DNA of 64,000 nucleotides from Deroplatys truncata (GCA_030765065.1 CM060990.1:286963341-287027340), one strand, 5' to 3'; counted from the first letter of the stretch, positions 24,026-34,734 are shown. The notes: generated from the sequence alone by a model not told the origin. Translations and numbers: made by a program.

Positions 24026-24634
24026 AGTAGAATATATAGAGGGATTCTGGCGCAATTTTTTGCGTTTATAGGGAAAGGATAGGGAAAACGAGGGTATATG
24101 ATAGGTTGAGAGACCCTTCAAGGAGGACAAATGCGTTTATATGGGAAAGATAGGGACTACGAGGATCGATGCTAAGCTAGATAGGGGTTGAAGAAGTGAG
24201 GATGCGCTTTATATGAGAGAGGCGGAGGAATACGTGGAGAAGTTCTAGACTAGACAGAGTTTGAGATGTGGAATATGCGTTTATATGGGAAAGATAGGGA
24301 AAACGTGAACAGATGCTAGGATAGAAACTTGCTGAAGCAGGGGGAATACGGACATATATACAGGAGAGATAAGGGATACAAGGAGAGGTACTAGACTATT
24401 CAGGACTAGAAGGGCAGAGTATGGCTTTTTATATGAAGAGACGAGGAAAACGAGGGTATATGCTAGGTTGAGAGAATCTTCAAGGAGGAAAGATGCGTTT
24501 ATATTGAGAAGATAGGGAAAACGAGAAGAGTTCCGAGGTAGCGCAGGGACACAAGGAGGGAGAGATATGCTTTATATGACAGAGATAGGGCATACGAGGA
24601 GAGGTGCTAGTGTAGACACAGGTTAAGGAGTAGG
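24026..24634 (-). repeat. Outer left terminal repeat, distal part
   Basis: The GA-rich strand of the ~60-bp minisatellite begins after the terminal ~70 bp. It is complementary to about 42770-43385. It ends in ggttaaggagtagg, where the inner element is inserted, and continues logically at 37708 (gtatacgtttatatg). The joined order matches the complement of 42770-42810. Confidence 0.85.
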
Positions 24635-24699
24635 AGTAGGTAAATATAGAGAGAGCTGGCGCAGTTTTTTTGGCATATATGGGAAAGGATAGGGAAAAC

Positions 24700-25990
24700 G
24701 AGGCTAGATGCGGAAGTTCAAGGAGGAAAATGGGTTTATATGGGAGAGATAGGGAATACGACGACCGATACTATGCTAGACAGGGTTGAAGGAGGGAAAT
24801 ACGTTTATATGGAAGGAATAGTAGAGAGGTGTTAGGCTAGACAGAGGTCGAGGAGTAAAGTATGGTTTATATGAAAGGTATAGGAAAACGAGGAGGGGTG
24901 TTAGGTTAGACAGAGTTGAAGGGTAGAGCATGTCTTTTATATGAGAGAGGTAGGGAACAGGAGCAGGGGTGTTAAGCTAGACAGAGGTCGAGAAGTAGAG
25001 TATGGTTTATATGAAAGGTACAGGAAAACGAGGAGGGGTGTTAGCCTAGACAGAGTTGAAGGGTAGAGCATGTCTTTTATATGAGAGAGGTAGGGAACAG
25101 GAGCAGGGGTGTTAGGCTAGACAGAGTTCGAGAAGTAGAGTATGGTTTATATGAAAGGTATAGGAAAACGAGGAGGGGTGTTAGGCTAGTCAGAGTTGAA
25201 GGGTAGAGCATGTCTTGTATATGAGAGAGGTAGGGAACAGGAGAAGGGGTGTTAGGCTAGACAGAGGTCAAGAAGTAGAGTATGGTTTATATGAAAGGTA
25301 TAGGAAAACGAGGAGGGGTGTTAGGCTAGACAGAGGTGAAGGGTAGAGCATGTCTTGTATATGAGAGAGGTAGGGAACAGGAGCAGGGGTGTTAGGCTAG
25401 ACAGAGGTCAAGAAGTAGAGTATGGTTTATATGAATGGTATAGGAAAACGAGGTGGACTGTTAGGCTAGACAGAGTTGAAGAGTAGAGTATGTCCTTTAT
25501 ATGAGAGAGGTTGGGAACAGGAGGAGGGGTGTTAGGTTAGGAGAATTGAGTATGTGTTTATAAGGAGAGACGAGAAAACGAAGAGAGATCCTATGCTAGG
25601 ATAGACAGGTGTTAAAGTTAGGTTAGATAGGCTACCAAGGAGTGATACTCAGCTAGAAAGTGGGGCAGGAGGAATGCGCTTTATTAAAGGTAGGGGATAC
25701 GGGAGTGGTGTTAGGCTAGACAGAGGTTGAGAGTAGAGTAGGCGTTTATATGTATGAGAAGTATAGAACAGGAGGAGGGGTGTTAGGCTAGACAGATGTT
25801 GAGGAGTAGAGTATAGTTTATATAAGGGTATAGGAAAACGCGGAGAGGTGTTAGGCTAGACAGAAGTCGAGGAGTAGAGTATGGTTTATATGAGAGGTAC
25901 AGGGAAACGAGGAGAGTTGCTAGGCTAGACAGATAGTGAAGCAGTAGGAATATGGACTTATATACAGGAGAGATAGGGAATAGGAGGGGA
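24700..25990 (-). repeat. ~60-bp minisatellite, left inner arm
   Basis: About twenty units of roughly 60 bp. On the complement each reads catataaa, then tactctac, tgtctagcctaacacc and ctcctcgttttcc. In the middle part two alternating unit types form a ~120-bp higher-order repeat (one with gttttcctatacctttc, one with ctgttccctacctctctc). There is no coding potential. Confidence 0.9.
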
Positions 25991-26103
25991 AGTGCTAGAC
26001 CTTGAAAGCGACTTTAGACGTGAACTTCGTGGAAAACTGTTTCATGTCAATGTTCTAGACATGTCCATCACGTAACCCATTCAGGGAAAAGGTGACTCGC
26101 TCA

Positions 26104-26630
26104 GGCAAAAAGGTGACCAGCAAAGGGAAAAACGTGACCAGCAAAGGGAAAAAGGTGAACAGCAAAGGGAAAAATGTGACCAGCAAAGGGAAAAAGGTGA
26201 CCAGCAAAGGGAAAAAGGTGACCAGCAAAGGGAAAAACGTGACCAGCAAAGGGAAAAAAGGTGACCAGCAAAGGGAAAAACGTAACCAGCAAAGGGAAAG
26301 AGGTGACCAGCAAAGGGAAAAAGGTGACCAGCAAAGGGAAAAACGTGACCAGCAAAGGGAAAAACGTGACCAGCAAAGGGAAAAAGGTGACCAGCAAAGG
26401 GAAAAAGGTGACCAGCAAAGGGAAAAACGTGACCAGCAACGGGAAAAACGTGACCAGAAAAGGGAAAAACGTGACCAGCAAAGGGAAAAAGGTGACCAGC
26501 AAAGGGAAAAACGTGACCAGCAAAGGGAAAAAGGTGACCAGCAAAGGGAAAATGTGACCAGTAAAGGGAAAAATGTGACCAGCAAAGGGAAAAAAGGTGA
26601 CCAGCAAAGGGAAAAGCTAACCCACTCACA
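26104..26630 (+). repeat. 21-bp minisatellite, left inner arm
   Basis: About 24-25 units of gaccagcaaagggaaaaacgt with alternating aacgt/aaggt ends. Because 21 is a multiple of three and the unit lacks stops in most frames, long open frames appear on both strands (for example a VTSKGKN/VTSKGKK heptad on the plus strand). I treat these as a consequence of the repeat, not as genes. Occasional 1-bp changes in the A run shift frames. Confidence 0.93.
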
Positions 26631-26639
26631 CTAGCAGGT

Positions 26640-27480
26640 AAGTAATTCGGTTAGTATCACAGGGTAGGACCGATCCTGGGAAGCGGATATAGCATAGTTC
26701 CGTATGACGTTACAGGTAATTCAGAGAGTATCGTAGGTATTTAGGATAATTCAAGTAACATAGGTGTTTAGAGTCACTCAGCTAGTATCACAAGAGGCTA
26801 GTTTCCAGGGGCAGGACGTATCATAGATGCATATTTTTAACAGGCATTTCAGCTAGTATCGGAGGGTATTTAAGCTAATTCAGCTGGTATTACAAGAGGC
26901 GGACTGCATCATAGCAGTGTATGATTTCACAGGTAATTCAGTTAGTATCGTAGGTATTTAGGCTAATTCATCTAGTATCACAGGAGGATAGATTCCAGGG
27001 GTTGGGTATAGCATAGTTTCGTATTTCACAGGTAACTCAGCTAGTATCGTAGGTATTTAGCATAATTCAAGTGTGATAGGTGTTTAGAGTAATTAAGCTA
27101 GCATTACAGGAGGGTAGGTTCCAGGGGCGGTTATAACGTTGTTTCGTATTTTACAGATAGTTCAGGTAATATCGTAAGTATTTGGGTAATCAGCATAGTT
27201 TCACAGATACTCGTGATAATTTCGATCAGAGATTTGTATCACAGCTATTTAAGGTAAATGCAGGTGATTCAGGCTGTATCAATGGTATTTGAGTCATTTT
27301 AACAGGTAATTCATCTAGTATCATTGATATTCGGGGCAAACCAGATAGTATCACAGGTGATCGTGCTAATTTAGAACAGGAATTCGTATCAGAGCTAGTT
27401 AAAGGTAATTTCACATGATTCGGGTAGTATCACAGGTATTTAAATCATTTTAACAAGTAATTCAACTAGTATCACGGCTA
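26640..27480 (-). repeat. Degenerate ~50-bp repeats, left inner arm
   Basis: Diverged units with the recurring words ggtaattcagctagtatc, gtaggtatttagg and ctaattca. The spacing is irregular (about 45-55 bp). No open reading frame. The mirror copy is at 34857-35695. Confidence 0.8.
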
Positions 27481-27481
27481 C

Positions 27482-27610
27482 TCATGGTAATATAGAGAGT
27501 AATTAGATTATAAACATTTCTCATCCAACGTTACAACAATTTATATACTTTTTTCTAAATCTTACAAACTTATTATATGTTAAACAGTTATTGTACGATG
27601 CGGAGAGGGA
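27482..27610 (-). repeat. Boundary block, copy 2 of 5
   Basis: Complement of the block at 486-595 and 34735-34853 (gtaatatagagagtaattag ... gttaaacagttattgtacg). It separates the terminal repeats from the polymerase region. Confidence 0.85.
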
Positions 27611-27658
27611 TAAACTGCATATTGGTTCACAAATTGAAAATCTTTACGTCAACATACC

Positions 27659-27664
27659 TTTATT
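27659..27664 (-). terminator. Possible polyadenylation signal for polymerase
   Basis: tttatt on the plus strand gives AATAAA on the coding strand, about 205 bp beyond the polymerase stop at 27869. The mirror copy is at 34673-34678. It is the first canonical hexamer that I noticed after the stop; its use is inferred. Confidence 0.4.
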
Positions 27665-27868
27665 TTAGTTCGTTGTAGATGTCTCTCCCCTTTTACCTAG
27701 GCTTGAGATTAGCACTAGGATTGCTCCTAATGGCAGGGTTACCACCTTCCCTTCCATCTTCTTCTTTCTTCATCAGGCGTCTGCTAGTTGCATACAAAGC
27801 ACACGGATAAACTTCATTTTTAAGATTGTAGACTCACGAGAAAATCTTCATCTTCGACTTACATTCTC

Positions 27869-30166
27869 TTAAGCACTGTTTGTAATACTGTAATGTCCAT
27901 ATGCATAGGTAGTTATTCCATCCTCAGCAATAATTCTTTTATCATCAAAGGGATTCAATGCAATTTTATTCACTTGCACTGTGGTAACAGCATGCTTTCG
28001 TGATAGGATTAGATTCATGGGCGTTCTGATGATTTCACAGGTTTTAAGACAGTCTGTATAGCTGTCAAACGAAATGTACTGCTTAATAGCGCTACGTTTT
28101 ATACCTTTAATCTTTTTTATCATTGAGCCTTGAATATCTAAGGCATACATCTTAGGACGTAGTCCAACAAAGCGTAGGATGATTTTGCTATTAGCCTCAT
28201 CTTTAAATTTTCCCAATACCTTCTTGTTCTGAGTAGAGTGGCATATATGATTGACAGGGCAATCAGCTGTATCCAGATGCTCAAGAAAACGTAGCTTGTC
28301 CTGGTACACATCTTCAGTTGTAACACGATGAATGAATGAATCAGTGTCCATATACATAAGCTTCAGTTTTTCAGCTCCATAATAAGGCAACAACACGTCG
28401 TAATGGTAGTTATACATTAATGTCTTGGAGATGTCCAACACACTCATTCCAATGTATATAGGCTTGTTGAACACAATCTGACGAGAGGCCATATGTACAG
28501 CAGCTAGATTAGCAGCATATATCGTCCTGTCGATAAACGTAGGCTTGGCGATCAGCTTCTCTAGGGTTTTTTCATTGGTCACCAGTCGTATATCCACACG
28601 GCTACGCAGGTTCTCCATAGTTTTTCCAAACATGGCGTTGTTAAAGAGCTTATAGAGATCCTTCTCGAAGTCATTTGCAGCTTGTTGTCGTAGCCTGTTG
28701 TTAAATTCCACATAAGGTTTCAACCACCGAGACTGTCGGAATTGTAGCACACGATGGATTTTTGTTAGTCGTAGTCCATGACTAAGAGCCTGCTTCAAAG
28801 CCATGTAATGCACTACATACTTCTTTCGAGGTCCAAGATGAGGTATCAGTTTCTTTGTAGATGCTTCCAATGGCTTCATACACTCAGGCAGGAAAGGTAG
28901 ATCGTTGTGTTGATCGTGAAGTTCTGCAGGATACTCGATATCAACTTCTAATATGTACCCATGAGAATCATCTTCTTGTAGTCTTTCTAAGCTGATTTCT
29001 TCAGGCGAAACCCACTGAAATCCACCAAAAGGAAGGGCGTGACACATTGCCCAGCCATATTGGTTATTAGCGTCCTCGTATGTGATAAATTGGGTTGGTC
29101 TCGACGGATCAAACTTCTCCATATAAGTGTTATTAGCCTCTGCATACCGATGGGAAACTTGACATAAACCTCCTCTTATACCTGATTCCACCATGAGTAG
29201 TTGATCATAATCTTGTAGCAGCTCCAGCTTAATTCCTGTATACAACAACATGGCGTCCCATGTAAGTCCTGGAGAGGTAAAATAATGCGCGGGATCAACT
29301 TTGTGTGTTTTGAGGGTTTGCTCTCTGAACGTCTCAAAGACATCTGCTAGGAGTAGTACATCTGAGGTTAAGTACAGGTCGCTGTACTCGCCCAGGTTTC
29401 TCACATTAAACAGCTCCCATACATTTCTAGCATGATCGTAGTCAGCATCACTAATTTCTTCTTCATTTAATCTATTGTAGAAGGTGTGCTTAGGAGGCAA
29501 GCAGGTCTCGTTCAAAACATCCCAGGAAGTGACGTAATCATAGGGAAATACCCCCTTACGAGTCATCAACTTCAATTTGTCTTCTCCAAAGTACTTTAGT
29601 GTTTCAGGATATGAGGTTAGATTTTTTACCAACTTATCCAAGCTTGTACTGAGGAATCGGAAGCTGTCCACAAATCGAAGCTTTATATCTCCTACATACT
29701 TGGTGAATGAGATATAGCTTTCTTCAGAGTTAGGAATTACCTCCACACGTTCACTTGTACAACCCAGCTCCTTAACAATGAAATGAGAGTCATATCCGCT
29801 AAGGTTATGCATGAAGACTGGTATATATTTAGGTGTTTTACGGGCTAAATTACATTCATTATGAAGACTTCCACGATATTCACCGCTGATGTGATCATGG
29901 TCGCGTACTTTGTAGTTCTCTTCTGTAAAGCCTTTTCCACAGAGGTAGCATGTCGTAGAAGACTCAAAATCCTTTTGCTGTTGATGCGTAAGTTTCAGAG
30001 GCTTAGCAGATTTGTATACGGCATCAATCATTTTTGCAAGAGATGTCAGGAACAGCATAAACTTCTGAGCAGCATCAGCACCACGATACACATAGGGTTG
30101 CTTAGGAAGACCAGTTTCGAGATGTTCAACGTTGGTTGATGGTTTAACGTAAACACAGAAGCTCAT
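27869..30166 (-). CDS. Family B DNA polymerase, C-terminal 765 codons
   Basis: Protein-primed-type DNA polymerase (DNA_pol_B_2 family). Motifs in order: a CYLCGK..DHDH..GEYRGSLHNECN zinc/HNH endonuclease-VII-like insert (about residues 75-110); IPVFMHNLSGYDSHF, exonuclease motif II (about 115-130); EYSDLYLTSDVLLLADVFE, exonuclease motif III (about 258-276); FITYEDANNQYG, polymerase motif A (about 362-373); LYKLFNNAMFGKTMEN, motif B (about 506-521); and KLMYMDTDSFI, motif C with the DTD catalytic residues (about 607-617). It is open throughout. The N-terminus lies in the 452-codon frame to the right, out of register, so this is the larger part of a split gene. It would copy the element's linear DNA. 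Most of it (to 30081) is duplicated in the right arm. Confidence 0.88.
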   Translation of the reverse strand: MSFCVYVKPSTNVEHLETGLPKQPYVYRGADAAQKFMLFLTSLAKMIDAVYKSAKPLKLTHQQQKDFESSTTCYLCGKGFTEENYKVRDHDHISGEYRGSLHNECNLARKTPKYIPVFMHNLSGYDSHFIVKELGCTSERVEVIPNSEESYISFTKYVGDIKLRFVDSFRFLSTSLDKLVKNLTSYPETLKYFGEDKLKLMTRKGVFPYDYVTSWDVLNETCLPPKHTFYNRLNEEEISDADYDHARNVWELFNVRNLGEYSDLYLTSDVLLLADVFETFREQTLKTHKVDPAHYFTSPGLTWDAMLLYTGIKLELLQDYDQLLMVESGIRGGLCQVSHRYAEANNTYMEKFDPSRPTQFITYEDANNQYGWAMCHALPFGGFQWVSPEEISLERLQEDDSHGYILEVDIEYPAELHDQHNDLPFLPECMKPLEASTKKLIPHLGPRKKYVVHYMALKQALSHGLRLTKIHRVLQFRQSRWLKPYVEFNNRLRQQAANDFEKDLYKLFNNAMFGKTMENLRSRVDIRLVTNEKTLEKLIAKPTFIDRTIYAANLAAVHMASRQIVFNKPIYIGMSVLDISKTLMYNYHYDVLLPYYGAEKLKLMYMDTDSFIHRVTTEDVYQDKLRFLEHLDTADCPVNHICHSTQNKKVLGKFKDEANSKIILRFVGLRPKMYALDIQGSMIKKIKGIKRSAIKQYISFDSYTDCLKTCEIIRTPMNLILSRKHAVTTVQVNKIALNPFDDKRIIAEDGITTYAYGHYSITNSA

Positions 30167-31521
30167 TGGTGTGTGCTCTTGATAAGGGGTTGTATGGGAA
30201 GTTTCAGGATTGGGTATACACGTATGACATGGAGTGAGAATACTCTAAAGTCAGCATAGATGACATAAGGTACTTTCAACATCCTCTCAACATTTTTAAA
30301 CTGTACAATCGATTTCTCCTTGGTAGGCATAACTACCCTCGCAACACCATGTTGATTACAGATTGATGTATGTTCTTGTAGTTTTTCCAGTCCACTTCGT
30401 CCGCTCTGGTCATCAAAATGTGTAAACCATCGCTTACAAGTACAAACCCGTCCATTATGGTTAGTTTTCTGACGTCGAACGAGTTTCTCAAAATTCTTTA
30501 TATACACGTAGTGATATTTTCCACTGCTGTCATTCAATAGTAGCAGGTCGCGATGTTCAGATAGTTCAATATCAGCAACCTTTATCGGATACACTTCATG
30601 CTTCTCATCCAGCCCGAAAACGTTAATAGATATCTTGTTAAGCTTCTCAAATTTAGGTATTTGAGAAAGTGGAGTAGGATAGGAAACACAGCTGAAGTCG
30701 CACTTGTCTTGAAGCTGCTTGTATTTGCTCACACGTTGCGCATCCTTCTCAACGAATTTAGCTAGTACAGAATACATGTAGCATTTCTCATCACTAAAGT
30801 TCTGAATGTTTATACACGCCTTCCTTGCTTCAACAGATGACGGTAGTGGTATGTAGCTACTTCCTCGCAACGGACTGTACTTGTTGATACGAAGTCGAAG
30901 TCCTTCCACTGCAAGCAAAGCCCAGTTGCTACCCTTAAGCTGAGACTCCTCCATTTCAGTCACCAATTTCTTGAATTTCGCTTCCAGTGTTGAGTCCAGA
31001 TCTGTTTCTAGGAAAACAGGATGATTCCTTGTTTTAAATGTTTTGTCGCAGGTTTCTCCAATACTGTTAACAAATCGACACTCAGCCAGCAGATTAATTT
31101 TAACACTCTTATGAATACCAAGCTCTTTATGCACAGCCTGGATTATGCGTTGTTTCGCCTCATGCAGATACATATTCAGGTCCTTAGGTGATTCACATCG
31201 TATAAAATACGATTTCAATCGTCCTTCGAATGAAGTTTCATATTCTTTCATATCACAGTCCTCCATTGTTGATAATAAATGGTGTTGAGTAGGCTCCAAT
31301 CTGCTTTTCTTCTGAGGACTGCTTATTTCACATACATCTTCGTATCGCTGGCCCTTATAACCATCATTGAAGGTCAAGCTACAATGTTTACATTTGAAGA
31401 GCTTCTTGCAGCTCATCTCGTGTCTTCTCTTGTGATAACCTCGGAGGAACTTCTTCCCACATTTTCCGCATGCATATCCAGTAGCGCTTGGAATAATATC
31501 CTTATACGCTGAGTTATTCAT
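30163..31521 (-). CDS. Polymerase N-terminal region with zinc fingers
   Basis: 452-codon frame in the unique spacer, starting at ATG 31521 about 160 bp downstream of a TATA box. Residues about 14-60 hold two C2H2-type fingers (YACGKCGKKFLRGYHKRRH and FKCKHCSLTFNDGYKG). Residues about 100-350 resemble the N-terminal region of arthropod Polinton-type polymerases. Near residue 424, YVIYADF begins exonuclease motif I. Immediately after it (about 30246-30250) the frame is lost relative to the downstream polymerase frame; the last ~27 codons here are out-of-frame reading. The two frames overlap at 30163-30166. It was probably one ~1190-residue protein, now broken by a single-base change. Confidence 0.8.
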   Translation of the reverse strand: MNNSAYKDIIPSATGYACGKCGKKFLRGYHKRRHEMSCKKLFKCKHCSLTFNDGYKGQRYEDVCEISSPQKKSRLEPTQHHLLSTMEDCDMKEYETSFEGRLKSYFIRCESPKDLNMYLHEAKQRIIQAVHKELGIHKSVKINLLAECRFVNSIGETCDKTFKTRNHPVFLETDLDSTLEAKFKKLVTEMEESQLKGSNWALLAVEGLRLRINKYSPLRGSSYIPLPSSVEARKACINIQNFSDEKCYMYSVLAKFVEKDAQRVSKYKQLQDKCDFSCVSYPTPLSQIPKFEKLNKISINVFGLDEKHEVYPIKVADIELSEHRDLLLLNDSSGKYHYVYIKNFEKLVRRQKTNHNGRVCTCKRWFTHFDDQSGRSGLEKLQEHTSICNQHGVARVVMPTKEKSIVQFKNVERMLKVPYVIYADFRVFSLHVIRVYPILKLPIQPLIKSTHQ

Positions 31522-31676
31522 CTTTATTCTTGATGTAATAACGTATTAATCCTTCTTCAAGGGAAATGTAGACCTCTTCACCTTGATATCACTTAGAAAG
31601 CTGATTATTCTTGGAGAGAACACAATGTTAACACCTCAAGACTAATTAGCGCAATGAATTGCAATGCCCTAGATCA

Positions 31677-31690
31677 CCGTATTTATAGAG
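31677..31690 (-). promoter_or_regulatory. TATA box of the polymerase gene
   Basis: The coding strand reads CTCTATAAATACGG, a strong TATA element, about 155-165 bp upstream of the ATG at 31521. The sequence 25-35 bp downstream (attgcaattcattgcg) would hold the start site. Assignment rests on sequence and position only. Confidence 0.6.
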
Positions 31691-31709
31691 GGAGCACGAG
31701 CCTTTTAGA

Positions 31710-31890
31710 TCAATCATAAACTCGCTCCATAGCTACCTGTATATGCTTGCTCCACGCGTATTAGCCTCCATCATATAACCTCACGTCCAGAGACAGGATG
31801 TTTATGACGTCACACCCAGAGACAGGATGTTTGGCAGTATCAAACACGTTTAAACTCGTCTCGTAACTACCTGTATATACTGTCACACCA
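31710..31890 (-). promoter_or_regulatory. Upstream region with paired direct repeats and CRE
   Basis: Two copies of ccagagacaggatgttt (31787-31803 and 31817-31833) flank a palindromic TGACGTCA (31805-31812). A longer pair, ctacctgtatat near 31732 and 31876, brackets them. It lies 20-200 bp upstream of the TATA box, as proximal promoter elements would. 31891-32255 holds only AT-rich DNA and one aatcgaacccgg motif resembling the T-loop strings of the 415-bp satellite. Confidence 0.4.
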
Positions 31891-32221
31891 ACAAGAGAAG
31901 TATTCCCACACGCTCATTCAGTCAGATGTTCCATTCAAAGCCTACCAGCACCCATTACACCAAAGCTAGCACAATCTCAAAGGCTTAAAAGGTAACGTAG
32001 AAGATTTCCCTCCTTATTTACTTAAATGTATGTATATACTACATTATTTCATGTTTTCATTCCCTTTTCAATTCTTCCTTTCCATCTTCTTTCAGAAAGA
32101 CCATTACATTTCACTACAATCACGAGAAAAGCAATTTTTCCAGAGTTACAAAGATTCTAAGCTTCTAGAATCGAACCCGGTAATACTTTTAATAAATGTA
32201 TTTTATTAATTTAGCTCCCCC

Positions 32222-32265
32222 GCATCAGCATCAAGCATTTAATCTTTACTCGAACGTGCTGATGC
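32222..32265. other. Inverted microrepeat at the palindrome breakpoint
   Basis: gcatcagca (32222-32230) and tgctgatgc (32257-32265) are perfect complements. The second sits exactly where the right arm begins (32256). Such a short complementary pair at an inversion breakpoint is what a fold-back template switch could leave. Confidence 0.4.
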
Positions 32266-34468
32266 TGCTCAGAAGTTTATGCTGTACCTGACATCTCTTG
32301 CAAAAATGATTGATGCCGTATACAAATCTGCTAAGCCTCTGAAACTTACGCATCAACAGCAAAAGGATTTTGAGTCTTCTACGACATGCTACCTCTGTGG
32401 AAAAGGCTTTACAGAAGAGAACTACAAAGTACGCGACCATGATCACATCAGCGGTGAATATCGTGGAAGTCTTCATAATGAATGTAATTTAGCCTGTAAA
32501 ACACCTAAATATATACCAGTCTTCATGCATAACCTTAGCGGATATGACTCTCATTTCATTGTTAAGGAGCTGGGTTGTACAAGTGAACGTGTGGAGGTAA
32601 TTCCTAACTCTGAAGAAAGCTATATCTCATTCACCAAGTATGTAGGAGATATAAAGCTTCGATTTGTGGACAGCTTCCGATTCCTCAGTACAAGCTTGGA
32701 TAAGTTGGTAAAAAATCTAACCTCATATCCTGAAACACTAAAGTACTTTGGAGAAGACAAATTGAAGTTGATGACTCGTAAGGGGGTATTTCCCTATGAT
32801 TACGTCACTTCCTGGGATGTTTTGAACGAGACCTGCTTGCCTCCTAAGCACACCTTCTACAATAGATTAAATGAAGAAGAAATTAGTGATGCTGACTACG
32901 ATCATGCTAGAAATGTATGGGAGCTGTTTAATGTGAGAAACCTGGGCGAGTACAGCGACCTGTACTTAACCTCAGATGTACTACTCCTAGCAGATGTCTT
33001 TGAGACGTTCAGAGAGCAAACCCTCAAAACACACAAAGTTGATCCCGCGCATTATTTTACCTCTCCAGGACTTACATGGGACGCCATGTTGTTGTATACA
33101 GGAATTAAGCTGGAGCTGCTACAAGATTATGATCAACTACTCATGGTGGAATCAGGTATAAGAGGAGGTTTATGTCAAGTTTCCCATCGGTATGCAGAGG
33201 CTAATAACACTTATATGGAGAAGTTTGATCCGTCGAGACCAACCCAATTTATCACATACGAGGACGCTAATAACCAATATGGCTGGGCAATGTGTCACGC
33301 CCTTCCTTTTGGTGGATTTCAGTGGGTTTCGCCTGAAGAAATCAGCTTAGAAAGACTACAAGAAGATGATTCTCATGGGTACATATTAGAAGTTGATATC
33401 GAGTATCCTGCAGAACTTCACGATCAACACAACGATCTACCTTTCCTGCCTGAGTGTATGAAGCCATTGGAAGCATCTACAAAGAAACTGATACCTCATC
33501 TTGGACCTCGAAAGAAGTATGTAGTGCATTACATGGCTTTGAAGCAGGCTCTTAGTCATGGACTACGACTAACAAAAATCCATCGTGTGCTACAATTCCG
33601 ACAGTCTCGGTGGTTGAAACCTTATGTGGAATTTAACAACAGGCTACGACAACAAGCTGCAAATGACTTCGAGAAGGATCTCTATAAGCTCTTTAACAAC
33701 GCCATGTTTGGAAAAACTATGGAGAACCTGCGTAGCCGTGTGGATATACGACTGGTGACCAATGAAAAAACCCTAGAGAAGCTGATCGCCAAGCCTACGT
33801 TTATCGACAGGACGATATATGCTGCTAATCTAGCTGCTGTACATATGGCCTTTCGTCAGATTGTGTTCAACAAGCCTATATACATTGGAATGAGTGTGTT
33901 GGACATCTCCAAGACATTAATGTATAACTACCATTACGACGTGTTGTTGCCTTATTATGGAGCTGAAAAACTGAAGCTTATGTATATGGACACTGATTCA
34001 TTCATTCATCGTGTTACAACTGAAGATGTGTACCAGGACAAGCTACGTTTTCTTGAGCATCTGGATACAGCTGATTGCCCTGTCAATCATATATGCCACT
34101 CTACTCAGAACAAGAAGGTATTGGGAAAATTTAAAGATGAGGCTAATAGCAAAATCATCCTACGCTTTGTTGGACTACGTCCTAAGATGTATGCCTTAGA
34201 TATTCAAGGCTCAATGATAAAAAAGATTAAAGGTATAAAACGTAGCGCTATTAAGCAGTACATTTCGTTTGACAGCTATACAGACTGTCTTAAAACCTGT
34301 GAAATCATCAGAACGCCCATGAATCTAATCCTATCACGAAAGCATGCTGTTACCACAGTGCAAGTGAATAAAATTGCATTGAATCCCTTTGATGATAAAA
34401 GAATTATTGCTGAGGATGGAATAACTACCTATGCATATGGACATTACAGTATTACAAACAGTGCTTAA
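32256..34468 (+). pseudogene. 5'-truncated polymerase copy in right arm
   Basis: Same polymerase as 27869-30081, with all three polymerase motifs, the HNH-like insert and exonuclease motifs II and III, open from about 32279 to 34468. Differences seen: Tyr for Phe at the first shared residues (MLYLTS), Cys for Arg in the HNH insert (NLACKT) and Phe for Ser in HMAFRQ. It lacks the N-terminal ~460 residues, exonuclease motif I and any promoter, because the arm starts inside the gene. Confidence 0.85.
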
Positions 34469-34734
34469 GAGAATGTAAGTCGAAGATGAAGATTTTCTCG
34501 TGAGTCTACAATCTTAAAAATGAAGTTTATCCGTGTGCTTTGTATGCAACTAGCAGACGCCTGATGAAGAAAGAAGAAGATGGAAGGGAAGGTGGTAACC
34601 CTGCCATTAGGAGCAATCCTAGTGCTAATCTCAAGCCTAGGTAAAAGGGGAGAGACATCTACAACGAACTAAAATAAAGGTATGTTGACGTAAAGATTTT
34701 CAATTTGTGAACCAATATGCAGTTTATCCCTCTC

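Larger units (their letters stand above)
24635..30081 (-). repeat. Left arm of the giant inverted repeat
   Basis: From the tip: the terminal agtagg sequence, ~60-bp minisatellite (about 24700-25990), 26000-26090 unique, 21-bp minisatellite (26104-26630), degenerate ~50-bp repeats (26640-27480), boundary block (27482-27610), polymerase 3' flank and polymerase codons to 30081. It differs from the right arm by isolated substitutions; in the polymerase I see only three residue differences. Confidence 0.92.

Noticed and set aside
26104..26630. CRISPR-like array
   Set aside because: Units are contiguous with no unique spacers, and the context is a eukaryotic transposon; the ~60-bp and ~415-bp tandem repeats fail for the same reason.
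26055..26634. Several 170-180-codon frames on both strands over the 21-bp repeat (also 35708-36281)
   Set aside because: Consequence of a stop-free 21-bp unit; equal openness on both strands argues against real proteins.
29861..30139. Plus-strand 92-codon frame, repeated at 32246-32476 on the minus strand
   Set aside because: Antisense shadow of the polymerase HNH-like insert, duplicated because the arms are duplicated.
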